A stretch of 6,291 nucleotides of DNA from an uncultured Prevotellaceae bacterium. Lineage in GTDB: Bacteria > Bacteroidota > Bacteroidia > Bacteroidales > Bacteroidaceae. Position numbers and translations under genes: made by a program. The notes beneath the pieces were generated by a model. It saw only the letters and a program-made list of their open reading frames with translations, did no database searches and was not told the DNA's origin. The stretch lies in assembly GCA_946539475.1 (NCBI GenBank), contig CAMNHM010000150.1, positions 1 through 6,291 on the forward strand, read 5' to 3'. The stretch's first letter is position 1. Every line of letters starts with the position of its first letter. Shown here piece after piece: positions 1 through 6,264 of the stretch.

Positions 1-780
1 GGCATTCGTGGCACACAGGCCTACGCGCCAGCCAGGCATGTTGTGGCTCTTCGACATCGAATTGAACTCAATGCAGCAATCTTTCGCGCCTTCCACTTGC
101 AGCAGCGACAGAGGATGCTCATTGAGGATGAAGCTATAGGGGTTGTCGTTGACCACCACCAGCTGATGATCCTGAGCAAAGCGCACCAGCCGCTCATAGG
201 TTTCTCGTCGGGCAGTGGCTCCAGTGGGCATATTGGGATAGTTTGTCCACATCAGCTTTACTGACGAGCGACCATCTGCAGTTCTCCGACTGACAATTTC
301 TTCCAGCTCGTCGAAATCGGGCTGCCATCCGTTTTCGGGCTTCAGGTTGTAGTTCACCACCTTGGCGCCAAGGATTTTCGACAGCGATGTGTAGGTAGGA
401 TACCCAGGGTTAGGAACCAGCACCTCGTCGCCGGGATTGACGAAGGCGAGGGTGACGTGTAGGATGCCCTCCTTAGAGCCTATCAGCGGCAGTATTTCCT
501 TGGCTGCATCGAGGTCGACGTCATACCATCGCTTGTAGAAGCCTGCCATCGCCTGACGCAACTCAGGTGTGCCCATCGTGGGCTGATAACCGTGTGCCGA
601 AGGATCATGGGCTACCTCGCACAGTTTCTCGATAGTCTGTTCCGACGGGGGCATGTCAGGGCTGCCGATGGCCAGGCTGATGATGTCCTTGCCCTGGGCA
701 TTCAGCTGTGCCACTTCTTTCAGCTTCCGACTGAAATAATACTCACTTACTGAGGATAGTCTGTCTGCTGGTTGTATCAT
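1..780 (-). CDS. Class I/II PLP-dependent aminotransferase, C-terminus beyond window edge (partial)
   Basis: The reading frame is open from an ATG at 780 to the window edge, giving 260 codons of a family usually near 390-400 residues. The C-terminal small domain is missing. Visible fold-type I landmarks are IGSKEG (about 100-105, PLP phosphate region), NPGYPTY (124-130), NYPNMPTGA (180-188, the YPNNPTG motif), the NDNPYSF stretch (211-217) with the Asp and Tyr that contact the cofactor, and SMSKSHNMPGWRVG (241-254) with the presumed Schiff-base Lys244 and phosphate-binding Arg252. It starts 5 nt after the pheA stop, so the two are almost certainly one transcript under the same attenuator. From that position I infer transamination of phenylpyruvate and 4-hydroxyphenylpyruvate to Phe and Tyr. 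The sequence alone does not exclude an aspartate or LL-diaminopimelate aminotransferase, as the substrate-specific C-terminal arginine region is not visible. The family call is secure and the substrate is inferred. Confidence 0.9.
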   Translation of the reverse strand, partial: MIQPADRLSSVSEYYFSRKLKEVAQLNAQGKDIISLAIGSPDMPPSEQTIEKLCEVAHDPSAHGYQPTMGTPELRQAMAGFYKRWYDVDLDAAKEILPLIGSKEGILHVTLAFVNPGDEVLVPNPGYPTYTSLSKILGAKVVNYNLKPENGWQPDFDELEEIVSRRTADGRSSVKLMWTNYPNMPTGATARRETYERLVRFAQDHQLVVVNDNPYSFILNEHPLSLLQVEGAKDCCIEFNSMSKSHNMPGWRVGLCATNA

Positions 781-785
781 AGTTC

Positions 786-1616
786 TCAATTACCTTTATA
801 TTCTCCTAATATTTTCAAGTCTCTCGTCAGCGGAAAAATTGCGTCTATCGACTGGCGATAACGAGTCAGGTCGCTGTAGGTCACGTCTACATAGAACAGA
901 TACTCCCACTCACGGCCGATGATGGGCAGCGACTGGATTTTCGTCAGATTGATCTTGTAGAACGACAGAATGGCAAGAACTGCCGAAAGCGATCCCTCTT
1001 CGTGAGGCAGGGAAAAGACAATACTCGACTTGTTTGTCTCAACCAGCGGACGCAGCATATCGGCCTTCTGGGGAGCGGAGCAGACAAGGAAACGAGTGTA
1101 GTTGTGCTTGTTGTCCTCGATACCGTCTTCCAGCACCTTCAGCCCATAGAGCCGGGCAGCATCAGCATGACAAATGGCTGCCCAGCCACGATGCTTTCCC
1201 TCAGCTATCATCTTGGCTGCGCCTGCAGTATCGTCGGCCTCCACCACCCGTAGTTGAGGATGGGCAGCGAGGTAATGACGTGTCTGCATCAAAGCCACTG
1301 GATGGGAATGCACCTCCACGAGCGTCGACCAGTCGTCGTCGGGCAGGCAGCAGATGCTGTGAGTGATGTGCAGCTTATGCTCGCCGACAACCGTCGTGCC
1401 GGAGTCGCGCAGCAGCTCGTAGTTGTGCAGCAAGGAGCCTGCAATAGTGTTCTCGATGGCGGCCATCGCGATAATCGTAGGATCCTGCCGGACACTGTCG
1501 TAGACCTGCTCGAACGTCTGACAGCAGATGAGCTGCAGCTGCTCGCCGCGGAAATACTGATGGGCTGCGATGTCGTGGAACGAGCCCGTCTCTCCCTGTA
1601 TGGCTATTCTCTTCAT
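786..1616 (-). CDS. pheA: Prephenate dehydratase with C-terminal ACT domain
   Basis: Converts prephenate to phenylpyruvate, the committed step to phenylalanine, in the cytoplasm. The product is 276 residues, normal for a monofunctional PheA without a chorismate mutase domain. The catalytic domain (about 1-180) shows IQGETGSFHDIAAH (6-19), IENTIAGSLLHNYELL (54-69), HSHPVALMQ (103-111), DDTAGAAK (128-135) and the NYTRF motif (172-176), whose Thr is the catalytic residue in this family. An ACT domain follows (about 196-270) with a GSL turn (208-210). The ESRP motif that binds feedback Phe in the enterobacterial enzyme appears here as QSLP (228-231). I chose the ATG at 1616 because the protein then begins MKRIAIQG, at the usual family start. 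An in-frame ATG at 1649 lies inside the loop of the upstream terminator hairpin and would add 11 unconserved residues. The purine-rich AGAAGA at 1624-1629 precedes the chosen start. Confidence 0.95.
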   Translation of the reverse strand: MKRIAIQGETGSFHDIAAHQYFRGEQLQLICCQTFEQVYDSVRQDPTIIAMAAIENTIAGSLLHNYELLRDSGTTVVGEHKLHITHSICCLPDDDWSTLVEVHSHPVALMQTRHYLAAHPQLRVVEADDTAGAAKMIAEGKHRGWAAICHADAARLYGLKVLEDGIEDNKHNYTRFLVCSAPQKADMLRPLVETNKSSIVFSLPHEEGSLSAVLAILSFYKINLTKIQSLPIIGREWEYLFYVDVTYSDLTRYRQSIDAIFPLTRDLKILGEYKGN

Positions 1617-1629
1617 GTCGTTATCTTCT

Positions 1630-1672
1630 AAAAGAAAGCCCCGCTGCACTCTTTCTGTGTGAAGCGGGGCCT
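1630..1672 (-). terminator. Intrinsic terminator of the pheA leader (attenuator)
   Basis: In the minus-strand transcript, GCCCCGCT (1670-1663) pairs perfectly with AGCGGGGC (1645-1638). The stem can be extended at its base by a G-U and an A-U pair (1671-1672 with 1637-1636), and at its top by CAC/GTG (1661-1659 with 1649-1647) after one mismatch. The stem is followed by TTTCTTTT (1637-1630), a U-rich tract interrupted by one C. It lies 13 nt before the pheA ATG and after the leader-peptide stop, the layout of a premature terminator and not the end of an upstream gene. Confidence 0.88.
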
Positions 1673-1723
1673 ATGGTTTGGTTCACTCTGGTTGGAAACC
1701 TATGCACGACGTTCCGCTTCACA
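1658..1723 (-). promoter_or_regulatory. Predicted antiterminator pairing in the pheA leader RNA
   Basis: TGTGAAGCGG (1723-1714), within leader codons 18-21, is a perfect 10-bp complement of CCGCTTCACA (1667-1658), which contains most of the 5' arm of the terminator. The two hairpins share 1663-1667 and are mutually exclusive. The 5' strand of the antiterminator begins 9 nt after the last Phe codon of the leader ORF. A ribosome stalled in the Tyr/Phe run would therefore leave it free, while one reaching the UAG at 1702-1700 would cover or displace part of it. The pairings are read from the sequence; the regulatory logic is inferred from classical attenuators. I found no convincing separate 1:2 protector hairpin. 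Confidence 0.8.
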
Positions 1724-1774
1724 ATCGCTTGCAAAGTAAAAGTAGAAGTAGAAGTATGCATTGCGTTCCGTCAT
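1700..1774 (-). CDS. Tyr/Phe-rich leader peptide of the pheA operon, 24 aa
   Basis: ATG at 1774, TAG at 1702-1700, 24 codons. The N-terminus is MTERNA, then residues 7-14 are YFYFYFYF (codons TAC TTC TAC TTC TAC TTT TAC TTT, 1756-1733), then a polar tail ending in ERRA. Eight consecutive aromatic codons strictly alternating Tyr and Phe, placed upstream of a terminator that precedes a Phe biosynthesis gene, identify it as a regulatory leader whose translation senses charged tRNA-Phe and tRNA-Tyr. The peptide itself probably has no function after synthesis. A weak AAAAAGG (1788-1782) lies ahead of the ATG. The start sits roughly 20-25 nt after the predicted transcription start. The ORF is too short for most gene callers. 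The assignment is strong because the ORF, antiterminator, terminator and target gene all agree. Confidence 0.87.
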   Translation of the reverse strand: MTERNAYFYFYFYFASDCEAERRA

Positions 1775-1802
1775 TTTGTTGCCTTTTTATGGTTTCTGGC
1801 TG

Positions 1803-1834
1803 CAAAATTATAACTTTTCCGACAATTACGCAAA
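1803..1834 (-). promoter_or_regulatory. Bacteroidetes-type promoter for the pheA operon
   Basis: On the minus strand, TTTG at 1834-1831 and TAATTTTG at 1810-1803 match the Bacteroidetes sigma-ABfr consensus (TTTG near -33, TAnnTTTG near -7) with a 20-nt spacer. Transcription would start around 1795-1800, giving a leader RNA of about 180 nt before the pheA ATG. A second TTTG at 1838-1835 would give a longer, 24-nt spacer. No operator-like repeat is evident, consistent with control by attenuation. Confidence 0.72.
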
Positions 1835-1858
1835 CAAAATGCAAAGTTTTTTTCGCTT

Positions 1859-1892
1859 TTTGCGATTATTTGGGAAAAAGTGCGTAACTTTG
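1859..1892 (+). promoter_or_regulatory. Bacteroidetes-type promoter for the GH51 gene
   Basis: TAACTTTG at 1885-1892 is an exact TAnnTTTG match. TTTG at 1859-1862 lies 22 nt upstream, at the long end of the usual spacing, and another TTTG at 1869-1872 is too close. The predicted start near 1897 leaves an AT-rich untranslated leader of about 28 nt before the ATG at 1925, with no clear Shine-Dalgarno sequence, as is common in this phylum. The promoter is divergent from the pheA operon promoter, with about 50 nt between the two upstream TTTG/TAnnTTTG sets. Confidence 0.65.
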
Positions 1893-1924
1893 CATGCTAG
1901 TTACATTAATTAAATAATCAGAGT

Positions 1925-3517
1925 ATGAAGAAAATCATTCTTTGTGCGACCTTCGCTTGGGCTACCGTCGCAGGAGTATTCGGACAGGATGCCACCATCG
2001 TTGTTCACACCAGTCAGGGTAAACAGAAAATCAACAAGGAGATCTACGGACAATTCTCGGAGCACCTCGGAAGCTGCATCTATGGCGGACTCTGGGTGGG
2101 CGAGGACTCGAAGATTCCAAATATCAAAGGTTACCGAAAGGATGTCTTCGAGGCGCTCAAGGCGCTGAAGGTGCCCGTGATGCGATGGCCCGGCGGATGC
2201 TTTGCCGACGACTACCACTGGATGGACGGTATCGGCCCGAAGAAGGACCGCCCGTCGCTACGCAACAACAACTGGGGCGGCACGATTGAGGACAACTCGT
2301 TCGGGACGCATGAGTTCCTGAACCTCTGCGAGATGCTGGGATGCGAGCCATACATCAGCGGCAACGTGGGATCGGGAACCGTGAAGGAGATGGCACAATG
2401 GGTGGAGTACATGACCAGCGACGGCGATACGCCAATGGCTCGCCTGCGCCGACAGAACGGCCGCGACAAAGCCTGGAAAGTGAAGTATTTCGGAATCGGC
2501 AACGAGGCCTGGGGATGCGGCGGAAACATGACGCCGGAGTACTACTCCAACGAGTTCCGCAAGTTCAACACATACCTGCGCGACCAAAGCGGCAACCGCC
2601 TCTACCGAATTGCCAGCGGTGCCAGCGACTATGACTACAACTGGACGGAGGTGCTGATGAAGAACGTGGGACGACAGATGAACGGCATCAGCCTGCACTA
2701 CTACACCTGCTCCGGATGGAGCGGACCGAAGGGATCGGCCACGAAGTTCGACAACGACCAGTACTACTGGGCTCTCGGCAAGTGCCTGGAGATAGAAGAG
2801 GTCATCAAGAAGCACAAGGCCATCATGGACCAGACAGATCCCGAGGGGCGCATCGGCCTGCTCGTCGACGAGTGGGGCACGTGGTGGGACGAGGAGCCCG
2901 GAACGATTCCCGGACACCTCTACCAGCAGAATGCCCTGCGCGACGCTTTTGTGGCTGCATTGTCGCTGAACGTGTTCCACAAGTACACCGACCGTGTGAA
3001 AATGGCTAACATCGCACAGGTGGTGAACGTCCTGCAAGCCATGATCCTTACCGACCAGGAAGGAACCGGGCACATGGTGCTCACCCCAACCTACCACGTG
3101 TTCGAGATGTACACGCCGTTCCAGGAAGCCACCTATCTCCCACTCGACCTTCAGACGGAGATCGTGCCCGTGAGCAAGGCCTACTTCAAGCAGAAGGAGA
3201 ACGCCGCCGATGCCGGCTATCGCCCCTGCCCGATGCTCTCGGCATCGGCCGCCAGGACACAGGACGGAAGCATCATCCTGGCGCTGACCAACGTTTCGCT
3301 CGACAAGGACCAGACGGTCAGCGTCAGCCTCGACGACTTCAAGGCGAAGAGCATCAGCGGACGCATACTCACCAGCAAGAATGCCGACGACTATAACGAC
3401 TTCCAGACGCCCAACCGCGTGCAGCCTGTCGCCTACAGCGATGCCAAGCTGGGCAAGGACGGCAAGCTGAGCGTGAAGATGCCCGCAAAGAGCATTGTAG
3501 TCCTCAACATCAAGTAA
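1925..3517 (+). CDS. Secreted GH51 alpha-L-arabinofuranosidase
   Basis: Retaining glycosidase that releases L-arabinofuranosyl side chains from arabinoxylan, arabinan or arabinogalactan. The 530 residues start with a signal peptide: a KK pair, a hydrophobic core, and a likely type I cleavage after VFG at about residue 20. No lipobox cysteine is seen, so a periplasmic or exported location is inferred. Family landmarks include the N-terminal [10 protein letters not shown] (40-49), [13 protein letters not shown] (87-99), [11 protein letters not shown] (190-200) with the presumed acid/base Glu194, HYYT (258-261) and [11 protein letters not shown] (314-324) with the presumed nucleophile Glu316. 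These define a (beta/alpha)8 barrel, followed by a C-terminal beta-sandwich from about 400. Length is typical for a GH51 without an added carbohydrate-binding module. No susC/susD-like genes or regulators are in the window, so membership of a polysaccharide utilisation locus cannot be judged. It has its own promoter and is followed 23 nt later by the Nfn-like gene. The family call is very secure; the exact polysaccharide is not determined. Confidence 0.95.
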   Translation: MKKIILCATFAWATVAGVFGQDATIVVHTSQGKQKINKEIYGQFSEHLGSCIYGGLWVGEDSKIPNIKGYRKDVFEALKALKVPVMRWPGGCFADDYHWMDGIGPKKDRPSLRNNNWGGTIEDNSFGTHEFLNLCEMLGCEPYISGNVGSGTVKEMAQWVEYMTSDGDTPMARLRRQNGRDKAWKVKYFGIGNEAWGCGGNMTPEYYSNEFRKFNTYLRDQSGNRLYRIASGASDYDYNWTEVLMKNVGRQMNGISLHYYTCSGWSGPKGSATKFDNDQYYWALGKCLEIEEVIKKHKAIMDQTDPEGRIGLLVDEWGTWWDEEPGTIPGHLYQQNALRDAFVAALSLNVFHKYTDRVKMANIAQVVNVLQAMILTDQEGTGHMVLTPTYHVFEMYTPFQEATYLPLDLQTEIVPVSKAYFKQKENAADAGYRPCPMLSASAARTQDGSIILALTNVSLDKDQTVSVSLDDFKAKSISGRILTSKNADDYNDFQTPNRVQPVAYSDAKLGKDGKLSVKMPAKSIVVLNIK

Positions 3518-3540
3518 ACACTCCACACACAAGAAGAGAA

Positions 3541-5904
3541 ATGAACAGAATAGTCAGAAAAGAACAGTTCTCGGAGAAGGTCTTCCTCTTTGAGATTGAA
3601 GCGCCGCTGATTGCCAAGAGCCGCAAGGCGGGTAACTTTGTCATCGTACGTGTCGACAAGAAAGGCGAACGAATGCCTCTGACCATCGCAGGTGCCGACA
3701 TCGAGCGAGGCACCATCACGCTGGTCGTGCAAATGGTCGGCCTCTCGTCGAAGAAGTTGTGTGCCCTCAACGAAGGCGACCTGGTGGCTGATGTCGTCGG
3801 TCCGCTGGGCAACCCCACACGGATAGAGAACTACGGCACAGTAGTGTGCGCCGGCGGCGGTCTCGGTGTGGCCCCGATGCTGCCCATCATCCAGGCGCTG
3901 AAAGCTGCCGGCAACCGCATCCTATCCGTGATGGCCGGCCGCTCGAAAGACCTCATCATACTAGAAGATAAGGTACGCGCGAGCAGCGACGAGGTGATCA
4001 TCATGACCGACGACGGCAGCTACGGCGAGAAAGGCGTCGTCACCGTGGGCATCGAGAAGTTCATCGAGCAGGAGCACGTCGACAAGGTCTTCGCCATCGG
4101 ACCGCCCATCATGATGAAGTTCTCCAACCTGACGGCTCAGAAGCACGGCATCCCCTGCGAGGTCTCGCTGAACACCATCATGGTCGACGGCACGGGCATG
4201 TGCGGCGCATGCCGACTGTCCATAGGCGGCAAGACGCGCTTCGTTTGCATCGACGGCCCCGAGTTCGACGGTGCACTCGTCGACTGGGACGAGATGTTCA
4301 AGCGCATGGGCACCTTCAAGCGCCAGGAGCAGGAGGAGCTAGCCCAATACGAGCAGCACCTGGATAATTCCGGTTCAGTAAGTGGCGATGCCATCGCCAC
4401 CCCCAACACCGACATCGTCATGGACGACGACCCGACCAACGACACCATCGCCGTCCTCACCGACCGCAACGCCCCCTGGCGCGACACCCTTCGCAAGTCG
4501 ATGAAGCCCAAGGACCGCATGCTGATCGAGCGCGTCAAGATGCCGGAGCTGGACCCCGTCTATCGTGCCACTACCCGCACCGAGGAAGTTAACACAGGCC
4601 TGACGAAGGAAATGGCCATGCAGGAGGCAAAGCGATGCCTCGACTGCGCCAAGCCTAGCTGCGTCGAGGGCTGTCCGGTGGGCATCGACATACCTTCGTT
4701 CGTCAAGAATATCGAGCGCGGACAGTTCCTGGCTGCAGCAAAGGTGCTGAAGGACACATCGTCGCTACCGGCTGTCTGCGGACGCGTCTGCCCGCAGGAG
4801 AAGCAATGCGAGAGCCGCTGCATACACCTGAAGACCGGATCAAACGCAGTGGCCATCGGATACCTGGAGCGCTTCGCGGCCGACTATGAGCGCGAGAGCG
4901 GAAATGTCAGCATGCCCGACATCGCCCCGTCGAACGGCATCAAGATCGCCGTCGTAGGCTCAGGACCGGCAGGACTTAGTTTTGCTGGCGACATGGTGAA
5001 GAAAGGCTACGACGTCTATGTCTTCGAGGCGCTGCACGAGATTGGCGGCGTGCTGAAGTACGGCATCCCTGAGTTCCGCCTGCCCAACCGCATAGTCGAT
5101 GTCGAGATCGACAATCTGGCTCGTATGGGCGTCCACTTCCAGACAGACGTCATCGTCGGAAAGACCATCAGCGTGGAACAGCTGGAGGAGCAGGGATTCA
5201 AGGGAATCTTTGTAGGAAGTGGCGCAGGATTGCCCAACTTCATGAACATCCCGGGCGAGAACTTCATCAACATCATGTCGTCGAACGAGTACCTGACGCG
5301 AGTGAACCTCATGGATGCTGCAAACCCGACGACCGACACGCCGCTAAATCCGGCCAAGAGCGTACTCGTCGTAGGAGGCGGCAACACGGCAATGGACTCT
5401 TGCCGTACCGCCAAGCGACTGGGTGCTGACGTCACGCTCGTCTACCGCCGTTCAGAAGCCGAGATGCCGGCACGACTCGAAGAAGTGAAGCACGCGAAGG
5501 AGGAAGGCATCCGATTCCTCACACTCCACAACCCCATCGAATATAAGGCCGACGAGACAGGAGCCGTTTGCCAGGCAGTGCTGCAGGTGATGGAGCTCGG
5601 CGAACCCGATGCCTCGGGACGCCGCTCGCCGATACCTGTCGAAGGGAAGACCGTAACGCTCGATGTCGACCAGGTCATCGTGGCCGTCGGCGTCAGCCCA
5701 AATCCTCTAGTGCCAAAGAGCATCAAAGGATTGGAGCTCGGCCGCAAGAACACCATCGTGGTCAGCGAGCAGATGCAGTCGTCGCGTGCAGAGATCTTCG
5801 CAGGAGGCGACATCGTCCGAGGCGGTGCCACCGTCATCCTGGCAATGGGCGACGGACGACGCGCTGCCCAAAGCATGGACGAGTACCTGCAAAAGAAAGA
5901 ATAA
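3541..5904 (+). CDS. NfnA-NfnB fusion: NADH-dependent ferredoxin:NADP+ oxidoreductase-like flavoprotein
   Basis: A 787-residue two-module cytoplasmic iron-sulfur flavoprotein. Module 1 (about 1-255) resembles the PyrK/NfnA ferredoxin-reductase fold. It has an FAD region with RMPLTIAG (44-51), an NAD-binding stretch CAGGGLGVAPM (103-113), and a C-terminal cluster motif, C221-x2-C224-x11-C236, preceded by Asp216. A charged linker with low conservation (about 258-320) follows. Module 2 (about 325-787) resembles NfnB and the GltD small subunit of glutamate synthase. It has cluster cysteines C366, C369, C374, C378 and C413, C417, C423, C427, an FAD GxGxxG (GSGPAG, 473-478), an NADP-side GGGNTAMD (612-619), and a C-terminal flavin motif FAGGDIVRGGATV (753-765). 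All key cysteines are present. No glutamate synthase large subunit or dihydroorotate dehydrogenase is adjacent. Electron bifurcation between NADH, ferredoxin and NADPH is therefore a better inference than a GltD or PyrK role, though automatic annotation often uses those names. The start is preceded by AAGAAGAGAA (3531-3540). Probably transcribed together with the GH51 gene. Confidence 0.88.
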   Translation: MNRIVRKEQFSEKVFLFEIEAPLIAKSRKAGNFVIVRVDKKGERMPLTIAGADIERGTITLVVQMVGLSSKKLCALNEGDLVADVVGPLGNPTRIENYGTVVCAGGGLGVAPMLPIIQALKAAGNRILSVMAGRSKDLIILEDKVRASSDEVIIMTDDGSYGEKGVVTVGIEKFIEQEHVDKVFAIGPPIMMKFSNLTAQKHGIPCEVSLNTIMVDGTGMCGACRLSIGGKTRFVCIDGPEFDGALVDWDEMFKRMGTFKRQEQEELAQYEQHLDNSGSVSGDAIATPNTDIVMDDDPTNDTIAVLTDRNAPWRDTLRKSMKPKDRMLIERVKMPELDPVYRATTRTEEVNTGLTKEMAMQEAKRCLDCAKPSCVEGCPVGIDIPSFVKNIERGQFLAAAKVLKDTSSLPAVCGRVCPQEKQCESRCIHLKTGSNAVAIGYLERFAADYERESGNVSMPDIAPSNGIKIAVVGSGPAGLSFAGDMVKKGYDVYVFEALHEIGGVLKYGIPEFRLPNRIVDVEIDNLARMGVHFQTDVIVGKTISVEQLEEQGFKGIFVGSGAGLPNFMNIPGENFINIMSSNEYLTRVNLMDAANPTTDTPLNPAKSVLVVGGGNTAMDSCRTAKRLGADVTLVYRRSEAEMPARLEEVKHAKEEGIRFLTLHNPIEYKADETGAVCQAVLQVMELGEPDASGRRSPIPVEGKTVTLDVDQVIVAVGVSPNPLVPKSIKGLELGRKNTIVVSEQMQSSRAEIFAGGDIVRGGATVILAMGDGRRAAQSMDEYLQKKE

Positions 5905-5919
5905 ATCTATCCCCCCGCA

Positions 5920-5998
5920 TATTGCCCGCCACCTGACACGACGAGCAGGAATGGTCTCAGCACTATTCCTCGCTGCCAGTAGTCAGGTGGCGGCAATA
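5920..5998. repeat. Long imperfect inverted repeat after the nfn gene
   Basis: TATTGCCCGCCACCTGAC (5920-5937) pairs with GTCAGGTGGCGGCAATA (5982-5998), giving 17 pairs with one bulged C. Inside the 44-nt loop, AGGAAT (5947-5952) pairs with ATTCCT (5965-5970), so the RNA could form an extended hairpin with internal bulges. It begins 15 nt after the nfn stop. It could end or stabilise the GH51-nfn transcript, but no U-tract follows on the plus strand, so I do not call it an intrinsic terminator. A small dispersed palindromic element is an equal possibility. Confidence 0.7.
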
Positions 5999-6177
5999 GT
6001 ATTGGGTCTATGCAACCGTTTTCTACCATCATCAGGAGAGACAAGAACGTACTTTAGCTCAAATCGGTCGTCAGGCAACTAGAGGAGCGCCCTTAATGCG
6101 TCTCTTTATACACGTCCGACAGGCACTTGCATAATCCCACATTGAGTCCTTGTTCTGCATAGAAGGCTACCCGCGAC
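5999..6177. other. Non-coding stretch with no recognised feature
   Basis: With the hairpin before it and the palindromic element after it, this forms the gene-free region from the nfn stop to the window edge. I see no tRNA, no ORF resembling a known family, no paired Bacteroidetes promoter and no U-tailed terminator. A 64-codon minus-strand frame (6287-6093) crosses its right part but is not supported as a gene. Confidence 0.5.
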
Positions 6178-6264
6178 ACCAAAACAAGTTGTTTTGGTAA
6201 GCAAAGTCGGCCACTTTGGTTATCAAAGTAGGCTTCTTTGAAGACCAAAACAACTTGTTTTGGT
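6178..6264. repeat. Paired-palindrome repeat element
   Basis: Two 21-nt near-perfect palindromes flank a 45-nt core. Each has the arms ACCAAAACAA and TTGTTTTGGT around a single central base, at 6178-6198 (centre G) and 6244-6264 (centre C). The copies differ only at that central base and are exact reverse complements of each other. Each can fold on itself, and either arm of one copy can pair with an arm of the other. The start-to-start spacing is 66 nt. The organisation resembles a REP- or BIME-like dispersed palindromic unit. Multi-copy status cannot be shown from one window. Confidence 0.75.
6202..6240. repeat. Alternating hexamers at 11-nt spacing inside the palindrome element
   Basis: CAAAGT (6202), ACTTTG (6213), CAAAGT (6224) and TCTTTG (6235) begin exactly 11 nt apart and alternate in orientation. 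Neighbouring units can therefore pair with each other in more than one register. The fourth unit has one mismatch. Three intervals of 11 nt place the units on one face of the DNA helix, which suits either a protein-binding array or a set of alternative small hairpins. The pattern is directly visible; any function is unknown. Confidence 0.55.

Noticed and set aside
43..264. 73-codon plus-strand ORF at the left edge
   Set aside because: It is antisense to the aminotransferase, whose PLP-binding motifs are clear in the opposite strand.
1630..1672. Hairpin as an end-of-gene terminator shared with an upstream gene
   Set aside because: No gene other than the 24-codon leader lies upstream on the minus strand. 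The next gene upstream is divergent, and the hairpin lies 13 nt before pheA with a competing antiterminator.
1700..1800. T-box or other riboswitch ahead of pheA
   Set aside because: I see no T-box-like conserved antiterminator or specifier structure, and the leader RNA is short. The Tyr/Phe codon run explains the control better.
1678..1887. 69-codon plus-strand ORF between pheA and the GH51 gene
   Set aside because: It overlaps the minus-strand leader peptide and both divergent promoters, and has no family features.
2258..3532. 424-codon open frame on the minus strand
   Set aside because: It lies fully antisense to the GH51 gene, whose motifs and catalytic residues are all in place. The translation is Val/Leu/His-rich with no recognisable domain, a typical shadow of a strongly biased GC-rich gene.
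3541..5904. Annotation as glutamate synthase small subunit (GltD) or dihydroorotate dehydrogenase electron-transfer subunit (PyrK)
   Set aside because: Each name covers only one half of the fusion, and neither partner subunit is adjacent. The combination of modules matches NfnA plus NfnB.
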